From contig JARWIR010000013.1 in the NCBI GenBank assembly GCA_029959085.1, positions 10,851,186 to 10,915,185 on the forward strand: a stretch of DNA of 64,000 bases, written 5' to 3'. Shown here piece after piece: positions 1 through 11,480 of the stretch (its first letter is position 1; each line of letters begins with the position of its first letter). The position numbers and the translations under genes were made by a program. The DNA is from Nemophila menziesii (Eukaryota > Streptophyta > Magnoliopsida > Boraginales > Hydrophyllaceae). The notes under the pieces are model-generated. The model worked only from the letters and a program-made list of their open reading frames with translations. It was not told the DNA's origin and ran no database searches.

Positions 1-235
1 TTTATAAAAAATATCCATTTTATTTTTTTTATACATTTATACATTTATTATTTTTATTATTAAATATATTATTTTATTTTTAATACAATATTTATTTTTT
101 AATATTAAACAAATAATAAGGTACTTCCCCCACCACCACCACAACTACCAACATGTATTTAACCATAACCACCATCATCATCGCCTACTACTACTGATTC
201 TATCACACACGTACGCGTCTAAAAATTATTTTTAA
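1..235 (-). mobile_element. Truncated end of a foldback/TIR element
   Basis: This stretch is similar, in reverse complement, to the right part of the element at 54,005-54,905. Shared landmarks in order are an AT-rich end, the string aatattaaacaaataata, a gtacttc box, a CCA/CCACC-rich tract, and a cctactactact box before an acgcg-rich stretch. The copy is cut by the start of the window, so its outer end and target duplication cannot be seen. No coding potential is visible. The family is recognised only by internal comparison. Confidence 0.6.
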
Positions 236-237
236 AA

Positions 238-366
238 TATGGTGGTGGTGGTGGTGGTGGTTGTGGTGGTAGTAGTAATAGGGTGATGGTGATGTTTGTG
301 GTGGTAGGGTGGTGGTGGTTGTTGTGGGGGTGGTGGTTGTTGTGGGGGTGGTGGGTGGTGGGGTAG
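238..366. repeat. GGT-rich simple repeat
   Basis: Imperfect GGT/GTG trinucleotide tract next to the foldback fragment. The related copy at 54,615-54,745 carries a similar tract, so the tract is probably part of the element family. The His/Pro-rich open frame it gives on the minus strand is a composition artefact. Confidence 0.7.
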
Positions 367-443
367 TGGTGTTTTTCTATTTGATCAATAAAAGGGTGCA
401 ATGCACCCGAAACAAAAGGTTCACTCCTTAACTAATGCCAAGT

Positions 444-3400
444 TTACAAAACAAGTTGGCTAAATGAAAAAGGACAAATAGCCTTATTACGTTCTTCCGT
501 TGCCCTGTGCCTACTTTCCTTTGCAAGCTTATCCGCAAGCTTGTTGAGATTCCTCTTGATGTGTTGAAATTGAGGCCCGTTCTCATCAGAGTTGAAAATA
601 ATATTACGAAGGATGGGTTGAATAGACTTTATACCTTGAATAACCTCAAGGTTGTCCGAAAACACAGCCTTCCGAGCATGAGGCTTGAGCTTACCTAGTT
701 CAACTGCTTTAAGAACTGCATACGCTTCTCCTTCAACAACCGAATCACAATCCATTATGAATGTATGATTAGTGATTGTTTTAGTTTGAGAATGAACTTC
801 GACGACTACCAATCCAGTTGGTTTGAATTTATTGTTGAACGCGGCATCGCAGTAGTAAGAGATTTCAGGCTCCGCAGCATTCCCTGAAGTTGAAGAATTA
901 TCCACCATTATATTGTTTGTTTTCTTTATCCCTTTCACTTTATTCCAGTCAATCCCGTGTAACTCTGCCATAAGCCTGTTTGTGTTTTGAATAATTGTGG
1001 TTCCGTTTACTGCACAATCTTCGTGTAGGCCTTTCATTTTCCCTTTCCATATATTCCAGAGATCGATCATGATCATATCCCTAATTAATTGCTCATCCCA
1101 TCCTGCTTCTTCGAAACTTTTAACTATTTTTATAAACCATTCTTCCAGAGAATCATTACATTGGTCCTCGATCCTAATCTGGATGAATGTTCTTGCCCAA
1201 ATATCTTTACACATATTGCAGTTTAACAATAGATGTTCCACCGTTTCTCCTTCTTTGTTGCACCAAATACACCTTGTAGATGAAGCGCATTTCCTCTTAT
1301 ATAAGTTCATTTTAGTAGGGAATGTATTGTTGATAGCTCTCCAACAGAAGAGTTTGATATTCCTCGGGACATTAGATTTCCATATAAATTTCCATATTGG
1401 GGAATTGTGGTTGTGAAGTATGGTGGAGTTCGTTGGGTTATTGACAATCTGTTCTTCCGTAAGTTTCATGTATCCTGATTTCGTATCATAGGTACCATCT
1501 TTTGATAAAGTCCATATAAACTTATCCTTCTCTACCTGATTGGGAATCTTAATTCTCTTTATTAGGGGTATAATTGGTTCAGGAAAATATTGTCGAGAAT
1601 CTCTGAGTTCCAATCTTTTGTACCATTAATAAATAATTCTTTCACTTTCCTGATTTCAAAGTTTCTAGGCCTTTTCTAGTTTCCATGTCATGTCTATCCA
1701 TTTGTTGTTCCAAATATCAGTATTCTCTCCATTCCCAATAATGTATATTCTATGTTTGACAAGAAAATCTCTGCCATCGATCAGACTAGCCCAACTCCAT
1801 GTCCCGTTTTTTCTTAATTTACAATCAAGAAATTGGTTCGAGGGAAGCATATACCTTTTAGTAGTTTCGTTGCTAAATTCTCTTTTTTGTGCAGTATTCT
1901 CCAAGCCTGTTTTGCTAGGAGAGTCGTGTTCATTTTTTAAAGTCCTTGAAGCCTAGTCCTCCTATGAGTTTCCCTATCACAATTTTTCCCCGCGCGAGCC
2001 AGTGTATTCTATCTTTTTCACCTGCTTTCCACAAAAAATTAGGTATAGCCGATATAAGTTTATAACAGAAGGAGATTGGAAAAGAGAAAATGGACATATA
2101 ATAATTGGGGATCGCCTGGAGGACCGCCTTTATAAGCACTTCTTTGCCCCCTTCGGATAGTAGTTTTGCTTTCCAACCTTCTGTATTCTTGAACAACTTC
2201 TTCTCAATCAAATCCAGAGATTCAATTTTAGATCTTTTATGACATAGAGGGATACCCAGGTAATATCCTAGGTCCTCTGTTTCTTTAAGCTACGTAATAT
2301 TAGTTGTTCTGTTTCTTTTCTCTACTGGTGTCTCCTTACTAAAGTATATGGCAGATTTACGGAGGTTAATATTTTGTCCTGATCCCAGGCAATAAGTGTT
2401 CAGACACTGCTTAAAAGTTTCTAAGTTAGTATCATCAATATTAATAAAGAAAAGAGAATCATCTGCAAAAAGGAGATGTGAGATAATAGGGCAATTATGG
2501 TTAATCTTAATCCCGCTGATGTTTCCTACCTGAATATTCTAATCAATAATACTAATAAGGGATTTGGTCATGATAGTAAAGAGGTACGGGAATAGGGGTC
2601 CCCTTGTCTTATACCTCTACCAGCTTCAAATTTGTCTAACCTTTCGCCATTAAGATTAATATTATAGGATGTCGTGGTGATGCAATTTTTAATCCATAAT
2701 ATCCATTTCTCACAAAATCCATGTTTCTTAAGAACTAAAAGAATAAACTCCCAGCGTACCTGGTCATAAGCTTTTGCCATATCAATTTTTATTGCTACCA
2801 TATGCTTCGTATTCTTTCTTTTCCTATTCATAAAAAAAGAAATTTCTTGCGCGATGATAATATTATCTTGAATTACCCTGTCTTTAATAAACGTTGATTG
2901 TGTGGGAGAAATAATATTATTCATGTACTTTATAAGTCTATTAGAAAGATTTTTTGCAATAATCTTGTAAATGAAGTTAACGCATGAAATAGGTCTAAAA
3001 TCACCGAGATTCTCCAAAGTGGTCCCTTTCGGGATCAGTGTTATTAAAGTATCATTAATCTTATCGACAGAGCAGTTATTTTCAAAGAAATCCGAAATGA
3101 GATTAAACACATCTACCTTAATGATTTCCCAAAATTCTTTGTAAAACTTACCGTTGAGCCCGTCCGGGGCCGGAGTCTTTGAGGCTGAGAGTTCTTTAAC
3201 CGCTTCCTCTACTTCGTCTAGGTTTGGTTTTTTTGTGAGTTCTTTATTCATTTCTTCCGTAATACATGGCTTAATAAATTTTGTGGCTTTTTTCCATATC
3301 ATCATTCGTGGTTTCCACTTCTTTGAATAAAGTACTATAGTAATTCTGAAAATAATTCTTTATTTCACTATCTTCTTCTATCCAATTTCCATTTATGTCC

Positions 3401-4540
3401 CCGATTCTCGTTATTCTATTAATTTTCCTTCTTTGAATAGTTGCTAGGTGAAAAAATTTAGTGTTTTTGTCCCCGAACATGAGCCAGTTTTGTCTAGCTC
3501 TATCACACCAATACTTCTCTTCATTTTCATATTCAATTTTTAGTTTGTCTTTAATCATTCGTTCCTCGTTGAGGGAATTCGTATCACTATTCTTATTACA
3601 TAACTTTATTAGGCTTTTCTAAAGGTTTTTTATAGAAATATCGTGATTTTTAAATGTTATAATATGCCATTTAACTAGTTCTTTTTTGGTATTTTCTCTT
3701 TTTTTTTTATAAAATTCTTAACCGGAATACTATTATTAATTTTTTTCCAACTATTATCCACTATCTCTCGACATTCATTGTTATCAAGCCAACGGGTTTC
3801 AAACTTAAAGTACTTAATACCAATTTTCATATCAATGTTATGGTGAAGTATAAGGGGAGAGTGATCCTACCCAATAGCCTGAGGGATGTATAGTTGGGCT
3901 CGTGGAAATTTGTTGATCCATTCATAAGTAGCAAGGCCACGATCAATTTTGGTCTTGACATGTTTATCACCTTCCATCATGTTAGACCACGTAAAAAGAC
4001 ACCCATTAGATTTAATTTCACAAAGGGAATTATGAGAAGTAAAATTTAAGAACTCGTTAATATGATTAAGATTTTCTGGATTCCTGCTAAGCTTTTCATT
4101 GGTGTTAAGAATATCGTTAAAGTCCCCAAGTATCATCCAGGGATCTTTAAATTCGTTACTCCATTGTGATATATCGTTCCATATGTTTTTCCTATTGTTA
4201 AAATCATGAGGTGCATGTATGAAAACCATGAAGTACGAGAAATAAAGTTCATTAATCCTAACTATTACAAAATACGTATTGGAAATAACAACTTCTAAGT
4301 GCACACCAACGTGCCACAAAACCATAGACCCACCAGAATGAAAAGAAATTCCAATAAGATCAACAAAAAATGAATTTTCAAAACCAAATTTTCTAACAAT
4401 GTCAAGAGAATCAACCTCTCTTAACATTGTTTCACAAAAAACCACCACCCCAGGACGATACTGTGCCAGCAACGAGCAAATTCGAGTCAATGTCAAGGGA
4501 GATTGTACTCCCTGGATATTCCAAAAATAGGGTCGTCATA
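444..4540 (-). pseudogene. L1-type LINE ORF2 (endonuclease-RT-RNase H), broken
   Basis: This is the remains of a plant L1 retrotransposon ORF2, which nicks DNA and copies the element's RNA. On the minus strand, the AP-type endonuclease (about 4,540-3,867) starts with a WNIQG motif and contains GDFN and a late FTW...DRGLA block. The RT spans about 3,558-1,930 with PAPDGLNGKFYK, FRPISC, KIDMAKAYD and GRGIRQGDP. The catalytic FADD is at 2,469-2,458. The C-terminal piece (1,613-444) has a zf-RVT with C-x2-C and HLLLNC, then an RNase H fold with CDAAF, EGEAYA, SDN and ADKLAKE. The frame is split at least between the RQGDP block and FADD, and it also holds stops, for example near 2,290. The element is dead for autonomous movement. 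No clear poly(A) tail or target duplication was found at the 3' side. Confidence 0.92.
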
Positions 4541-4630
4541 TATAGCTCGCGGCTTTACTAGAGTAGCCGCCTCCTTTCTCCTTCACGATCTGAGATGACT
4601 CATCTTCTTCAGCATCTTCGTACCTGAAAT

Positions 4631-6190
4631 TCATGTCGTTGTCTTCGCCACCCCGTCGTAATCTTTCTCAAAATAATTCTCGATGTTCTCGTAGCTTCCC
4701 TCTTTCTCTTCCTCAAGCTCAAATTGTGAGTCATAATCATCAATTTTCCTTGAGATGTCTTCCAAACTCTTCTTGTTCTCGTGGCCCTTATGAGCTGAAA
4801 CATCATCTTCGTTCTCATCTTCTAACAAGATGTATTTGTTGTTGTTCACAAAATCTTCAATAAGGTCCACCACTCTGAGTTTTTTAAAACTGCCAGTAAT
4901 TTGAGTTTTCTTGTTGTACTCTGTTTCAAGGTTATTAACTCTAGCATCTCTTCTACGTTTAATGTTTTGTTTGCCCACCAATACACCCTTTTGATTAGCT
5001 GAACTACTAGCGTTGTGCGTCACCACCTGCTTACCTTTAATCTTCCTAACCTCTTCTACTAGCGTTATTACCAGAATTTTCATTATCACCGTCATCAACA
5101 ATTCCATAAGTTTGTTTAAAATCTTCAATCTTCTGAGCAGATTCATGAATTTTAATCCTCAAATCGTGCATTTGTTTATTCCAGCTGTTACAATCTCTGT
5201 CTTCTCCTTCTTTCTCTTCCTCTATTTGTTTTTGTGCTCCTACTCTGCTTGAACTTGCGTTTTTCATGTAGTTGTATTTGCTCAACTCGTTATCCCTACC
5301 TTCTCTGATCACTATTCCTCTTGTTGGATAGCGGATCTCCAAGTTTTCCCTTGTGCTCCTAACATTCTTTTCATTATACGTAAAATGAACAAACTCACCA
5401 TCAATTTTCAAATGAAGTCCATAAATGGGATTGAAAGGTGGGAACTTCGCAATGTTATCTATGCTCCATGTCACTTTCGGCGCTCATTGATATCTTCAAC
5501 TTGTTTAACAACCTTAACTGGACACTCCCCATATTGGTGGCCAATCCTCCCACATTTGAAGCACAGTGTACCCGTATCTTCGTACTGGAAAACCACCCAA
5601 GCTTCTCCTTCCTCTTGTAGTAAGTAAGTCTCTGGAGGTAGAGGATACTTTATGTTGAATTTGACCCTGAAGCGAAAGACTTTGATATAACAGTTCGTGA
5701 TAGTTGGATAGTCAACTGCTTCTACTCTGATAAAGCAAGATTCTAGAGCTTTGACTGTGGTAATGTTGTTTTGCTTAAATGCTAATCCTCTGACCTGAAC
5801 CCATATGGAAGAATAATCAGTAGATAGTTCAGTATATTCAATTACCTGGGGCCAGATTGTCATGCTCATATGCATTTTTTGTATTATACTTGGGTGCAGC
5901 TCCCACACTCTTTTAAATTCTCTCTCGTTAAATTTTTTTAGCTTGAAAGTGTTGATTTTGACCTCCGATACTCTGAAGTGACCTTGAATCCCCCACCTTT
6001 CTTCAATGAACTTTCTCATTTGTACTGTATACACCGTAGTATCACCTATCACTTTGAGTATGATAGCTTTTTCTTCCTTCATACTCTCTGCTAGCCTAGC
6101 TTTAATGCCAATGTCTATAACACCAAGTTTCCTAAACTTATGCTCTGTGAGTGGTATGATAGGAAGCGAGTGAAAATCTCTAGAGGCCAT
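4631..6190 (-). pseudogene. L1-type LINE ORF1 (DUF4283 + zinc knuckle), broken
   Basis: RNA-binding ORF1 of the LINE whose ORF2 lies just downstream (about 90 bp). The likely start is the ATG at 6,190 (MASRDFHSLP). The frame also runs open upstream to 6,667, but that part reads like leader. The first piece ends at 5,471 with a DUF4283-like domain and a CCHC knuckle, CFKCGRIGHQYGEC. The reading then shifts into a charged tail at 5,474-5,046 and again at 5,146-4,631. The product is therefore spread over three frames. The order ORF1-ORF2 and the matching decay support one element running from about 6,700 to about 430. The 6,191-6,949 stretch holds its 5' leader or junction sequence and no separate gene. 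Confidence 0.85.
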
Positions 6191-6949
6191 GTTGCAATTC
6201 TTGCAAAACACACAGTTAGATAAATAGCAGCAGATGTTGATAAATGGAGAAAAGAAATAAGTAAGTTGGGCTAATTGAGAAAATAGTTTAAAGGGAGGGA
6301 AACAGAAACTGAGAGTAGTGCAAAGTAAGCTGATAGATGAAGATGAATGAGAATTACCTGGCTCGAAAAAGAGGATTGTATACTGTAGTGTAAACATGGG
6401 AGAGTTAGTCGTGCTATTCTCTAATAGGTCGAGACTCTTCGTTACAAGAAAAATAATGATGACTATTGCAGCTCTGTAGAAGAGACTCTCCATTTTCATC
6501 TTGGTTAACTCAATATCCTCGTGAACTTCAAAAAGTTTCTGAAGAAGCTTTGTTAACCGCGTCAAACTAACCGCATTGGTTAATTGATAGGTAATTAGCA
6601 CGCTGTCCTCTTTTCCCTTAATCATAACACTCAAAACCCACTTCTCCTCCTCCACGCCACTCTGCATCTCATAAACGACATCATAAAAAACAAAATAGCG
6701 GATATAGGTTACTTACCTTGTGAATCGGTTTTCCAAATAGAGAGTGATGATTGCTCTTAATAGCGTTCAGATTAGGGTTTACCCAACTCAGCTTATGTCT
6801 AGATAATGATTTCTTTTCCCCAATTTCGTCCTTCCCTATGTACCAATGTGTCCTACTAGCACCAATTTCTTGTTTTAGAGACCTATTAGAGTGATTTACT
6901 TGATAGCGGGTAAATCCGAGAAAATTACCTTGGCGGCGGAGCGTGAGTT

Positions 6950-8791
6950 TCACCCTACTCGGATAGCGCGAATCTCGCAACTACTATCACTTTCCAGAAT
7001 AAAATTTAAATCAAGCGATTTCGCTCTTTTGGTCTTTGGTGGAGTTGAAAACTGTCTCATATTTCTCTGCTCAATAGTTGGAAATTCTACAGTAGCATTT
7101 TTAATATTACTAGTATCTACTATAGTTGTCCCATTTGTAAAATTAAATTCACCCCATGCTGTTGCGTGGACTTCTTTATTTGCAACATGCTGTTGCGGTA
7201 GCTGCCTAGGGAGAATAGCTGCTGCGTGGACAGCATTATCTTGTTGTGCACCATTTCCTTCTTGCCGAAATTTAGCTTCCTTATGCATCCTTGAGGGACC
7301 CGCCGAGACTACATGGTGGGATAAAGCAATGTCCTGATTCTTCCTAGGAAAAGCTGCTGCGTGGTGTGCACTATTTTCTTTTGGTCGAAACATAGCACCC
7401 TTAAGCATCCTTGAGGGACCCGCATCTGAGGCTATATGGTAGGATTTAGCAACATACTGTTGCGCCAATTTAGAGGGAGCTGCAGCTATATTGTCTCCCC
7501 TATATTTCGGTATTAGTTCATGGCCCCTAACTCCTTTATTGCCTCGAAACCCCTCTACTTTCTTCTCTACTAAATTAGCATAAAAGCATCTATTACCTTC
7601 GTGTCCAAAAGCTTGACACTTTACACAACACGAGGGTAGGTTTTCATATTCCACTTCTACACTATGTTTATACCCTTTATGAGAGCCAAATTCAATACTT
7701 TTCTTTTTCTCCTTACTTAAATCTAATTCGATTAGTACCCTAGCATAACTAATATCCTCGCTAATAACCGTGAACCCATCCGTTCGAATAGGTTTACCAA
7801 CTTGAGAAGCAATTTTCGCCAATCCCTCGTCCGTACGTGCTTGTACCGGAAGTTTTCTCAAGATAATCCAAGTAGGGATCTTCTTAATCTCTAGATTCCC
7901 AAAATCAAAAAAATCCGGAATTTCCGTAAGTAATAAGAGTTTTCCATACGATAGATAGGGCCCTTTAGATATAACGTTCTTCTTATCCATTTCATTCTCG
8001 AATTTAAAAATTAACCAACCGGAGGGGTGCTTTCTAACCTTACATTCCACTTTCCATGCCTTCGCTATTCTCCTTATATCTTCCATATCCGGCGATTTCT
8101 TACCGACTACATATCCAATTAATGAGAAGCTGAAAGCTTGCTCTATCGTTAACACATCGGTTTCAAGAAGTTGAAGCATCTCTCCCTCCACGGGTTCATA
8201 CGCTAATTCTTTCCCAACCGAAGCTTTCCTATTATTCAATAGTATGTCCTTATAGCCCGTCTTCTTCTCCTTTAATTCCGGGTACTTTGCATTGGCGTCA
8301 AGCTTCCCGGTTGTAACGGGTTCCTTGGTAGTTGTTTCACGCCCAAAATTAACTACTTTCTTTAATGCTAAAGTACCTTCAACATCAACTTCAAAAGGCT
8401 CTTCATTTTCTCTAGCATGTGACTTAGCCAATTTCTCAAACACATGGTGTGCCACTAATTCTTCCCATACTTTCTCTACTATTTGTGTGTCCAAATGCCC
8501 ACACACTTTCAAGAATTTAACTTTAGCCTCTAGAGATGTATCCGAGAGTAGAGGAAGGTTACCAACACTTCGTGAATCACCGGCAAAATTCGTCGGAGCA
8601 TCCCCCGGAGAAGGAGGGGAGCTCGGCCGAGCACCACCCTCTAGTGAATCACCATAGAGACCAATTTCCGGTGGGTTATGACCTAACGTGAGGTTAGGTA
8701 TGCCCGAGGGGGCCGGAACTTCGGGTTTGCCAACGGTGAGAGGTCTGTTGGGTCCGGTGGCTCTTTGGCGGAAGAGGCATGGTGAAGCGTA
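6950..8791 (-). CDS. Second LINE ORF1-like protein (DUF4283, CCHC knuckle)
   Basis: Retrotransposon RNA-binding protein. An open frame of about 613 codons runs from 8,791 to a stop at 6,950 and has no ATG near its start. A good ATG at 8,862 (MTDPTHKSQD) lies in another frame that stops near 8,690, so one frameshift probably separates the true N-terminus from the body. The body holds a DUF4283 domain (around the stretch WKVECKVRKHPSGWLIF and IPTWIILRKLPVQARTDEG), then a zinc knuckle CCVKCQAFGHEGNRC. A long tail carries repeated segments (AGPSRM occurs twice, HHAAA and VHAAA). It lies in the same orientation as, and upstream of, another LINE ORF1, but no ORF2 of its own is seen. It is either a truncated second LINE or part of a chimera. 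It is much better preserved than its neighbour. Confidence 0.75.
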   Translation of the reverse strand, partial: YASPCLFRQRATGPNRPLTVGKPEVPAPSGIPNLTLGHNPPEIGLYGDSLEGGARPSSPPSPGDAPTNFAGDSRSVGNLPLLSDTSLEAKVKFLKVCGHLDTQIVEKVWEELVAHHVFEKLAKSHARENEEPFEVDVEGTLALKKVVNFGRETTTKEPVTTGKLDANAKYPELKEKKTGYKDILLNNRKASVGKELAYEPVEGEMLQLLETDVLTIEQAFSFSLIGYVVGKKSPDMEDIRRIAKAWKVECKVRKHPSGWLIFKFENEMDKKNVISKGPYLSYGKLLLLTEIPDFFDFGNLEIKKIPTWIILRKLPVQARTDEGLAKIASQVGKPIRTDGFTVISEDISYARVLIELDLSKEKKKSIEFGSHKGYKHSVEVEYENLPSCCVKCQAFGHEGNRCFYANLVEKKVEGFRGNKGVRGHELIPKYRGDNIAAAPSKLAQQYVAKSYHIASDAGPSRMLKGAMFRPKENSAHHAAAFPRKNQDIALSHHVVSAGPSRMHKEAKFRQEGNGAQQDNAVHAAAILPRQLPQQHVANKEVHATAWGEFNFTNGTTIVDTSNIKNATVEFPTIEQRNMRQFSTPPKTKRAKSLDLNFILESDSSCEIRAIRVG

Positions 8792-8869
8792 CTACTCTCT
8801 CCCGGGTCAGAATCGGACGGGAGGGTTCTTCGATCTTGTGACTTATGAGTTGGGTCCGTCATGTTGGTG

Positions 8870-10800
8870 AAGATCCGAGGAGAAATCGAGAATTAGGCGC
8901 TAGATCAAGTAGATTTAGGAGAGGAGCTCTCTTACCTAACCCTAAGTTTTTTTAGTTGCTACTCAAGAAGTTGGAGATGGAGAGAAATCTTTAACTTTAA
9001 TATTGATGTAGTATACTTTTGAAAAAAAAAAAAAAATGTAGCTATAACCGTTTTTCTTTTGGTCAGTACTCTGAGAATTAGCAATGGGGTAGGAGAGGAT
9101 GCAACAGGAGAATCAAATAACGCTTACGCCGAGAAATCCGGCAAGTTCAGAGAGAGGTACGAATAGAATAGGATACCCAATAATTGCTCCCACGCTGCCC
9201 GACAATAGTCATAGTATTGTCGCCTCTCTCTCTCACACATCTCAATTATATTCTAAGTATATTTATTTATTTTTGATCGGAATCTCAATTCAATTCTATT
9301 CCCTTTTCTTCCTATCCGCTCAATCCTAGTACTACGGTACCTACCCAACTCATTCTCATTTTATTTCATTTCTTTTCTTTATTAATCCATTGTGTAGTTT
9401 TCAGATTCATACATAATCATTTTTAGTTTGGGACAAAAATTGGCCAAATAATCATTAAATTTATTTCAAAGGAAAAAGGTCAAGCTAGGTGTTCAAGGAA
9501 TTACAAATGGATTTTTGTATATCTACAATATTATTATAATATATTTAGAATACCTAAACTCTTAGAAAAATATTCCTTTATTATTTTAGTTTATTTTGGA
9601 CTTTAAGTGCACGAGCATATGTATAAATTTCTCTAAAAACTTTTGACATTAAACCTTATTATTTATAGAAATAAACCCCTTAAATTTAAAAACATTACAA
9701 TTCTAACTCTTAAATTTTAAAAATATATCGAACCTTTTTCCTTCCACCCACCTACATATACACACATTTTCTTCTCCAACACGCATACCAAACATAACCC
9801 AATTCACGCCACACCAACACCTAAATCAACCCAATTCATGCACATCACACTCGACCAAACCTCAATCACACCACAACTATCATCATAGACATTGTAAATC
9901 GCCATCATCATAGACATATATACATAAGTATATTTTCAGATGAAGTTTAACGTTGTTTTGATACGAGAATAAAATCCATCCCAGATTTGTTTTTTAATTG
10001 CCCGATAAGTATTTCTATCAATCTTAGAAACTGAGAAAAATCATGAGTTCTAAGCTATGAAAAATAAGTTTCACATCTACTAATTGATATACATAAAGTT
10101 AAGATTTTCTAGCAGCGTGGGGTTTCTTGGTTAATGAAAGTGTTCAAATTTGATAAACAATTATAATCAAATCCACTGTATATTTTCAATTTTCACAAAA
10201 ATTATTTGATGTGTCAAAGATTCTCACCTATAGAGAAATTGCTTTGTCGTTTAAATCTCCATATCCTTGGATCCAGACGAGTCGTCTCTAGGAGTTTGGG
10301 AGCATGGTTATGGTTAAGAAACACATTCTCCAGTCTCGTATATATGTATATGCATATATGGAAATGGTTTTAATAGACATGATATTACGATGTGGTGGCA
10401 ATGGAAATGGTTTTACGATGTGGTGGTGATTACAATACAATGAGGTGTGTGGTGGAATATGCAGATGGGGATGGTTTTGTGGTGATCACAGTGACTGACA
10501 AAAAAGAAGAAGTGTGTGTATGGGTGGATTGGGGTCGGGGACGGTGGAAGGTGTTCAATATATTTTCTAGTAATAGGATGTTTAGTAATTAAACTTTATG
10601 GAGATTTTTTTTTTTATGTGTATTTATTATTATAGTTATTTTGCGGTACCTATTTTGCCATTCCAAATGTAAGGAGAGGTTGGAAGGTGCCAAACAATAG
10701 ACATACTACGTCAAGATTCGACAAAAGAACCAATGAAATCCATTTTTGAAAAAGCAATTTTTGAAAGACAGGGTACCGCAAAATACATTTTGATATCTTG
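8870..10800. other. No recognisable gene
   Basis: AT-rich intergenic sequence. A 76-codon open frame at 9,099-9,329 and a 66-codon frame at 10,392-10,592 have no recognisable motifs. The second is driven by a GTGGTG-rich patch. A poly(A) run near 9,019-9,033 lies between two short atgtag strings and could be another retroposon stub, but the evidence is weak. Confidence 0.5.
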
Positions 10801-10805
10801 GGTAC

Positions 10806-11287
10806 CTAGAAATTCCATTTGTGATCTGGTGGTTGTCTATCTAGCCAATCACCAGCTTTGCCTGTCAAAAAGAAAGAAAACATGTGACAATACAGTTGCT
10901 CGTGTGTAATGCCTGGAGTAACATAGGCATCACAAATCTGCATGAACTTCTGAATCGCTCTTACTGGATCTTGAACTGTTGCACCACTATAGAGTCCAAA
11001 ATTCTGGAATTGACTGAGCATGCCCGGATCGGGCCTGAACTTGATATTCTGGAGCTATGGAGGATGATAACCTAATGGTTGAACTCGAAAAGGTGCTCCC
11101 AAGCCTGGGAGATCTTGTTCAATTCTGTTGTTGTTTTTGTTATCCCTGATGGTGGTGGTGGTACAGGTCCCGAGGGACCAAGTGGTGGATCCAGTATTGG
11201 TGGATCTAATACTTCCTGATTTTCTGCCATAGCTCTTCTTTGGTTTCTCTCCTCTCTGATACGTTTATTATAAGCTATGAAGCTCAT
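10806..11287 (-). pseudogene. Ty3/gypsy gag fragment
   Basis: N-terminal part of a plant gypsy Gag, the retrotransposon capsid protein. The first piece (11,287-11,072) begins MSFIAYNKRIREERNQRR and has a Pro-rich linker. The second piece (11,021-10,806), after a frame change, contains the Retrotrans_gag signature with DPVRAIQKFMQ and KAGDWLDRQPPD. It sits directly downstream of a primer-binding site and LTR in the same orientation, which fixes the order LTR-PBS-gag. The element stops near 10,806, so protease, RT and integrase are missing here. Confidence 0.8.
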
Positions 11288-11456
11288 TTCGGGCTCCGCA
11301 AGAGGAGGCTAAGGATGCACTGCTAAAACCTGAAAAGGACTAAAGCAAGCCAACAAGCGTAAATCTGGAAAAATGAAAGTAAAACTGAAAAATAAAAATT
11401 TAACTAAAAACTACTACTACTAAAATTAAATAACTCACACGCTAACGAGACACAAG

Positions 11457-11474
11457 TCCCCAGCAGCGGCGCCA
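11457..11474 (-). other. LTR-retrotransposon primer-binding site
   Basis: On the minus strand TGGCGCCGCTGCTGGGGA starts seven bases after the LTR end. It resembles the site complementary to the 3' end of plant tRNA-Asp, used by many Athila/Tat-type gypsy elements, with about two differences (comparison from memory). Confidence 0.75.
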
Positions 11475-11480
11475 AAAACT

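Noticed and set aside
219..401. His/Pro-rich small protein
   Set aside because: It arises from the GGT-rich simple repeat of a transposable element.
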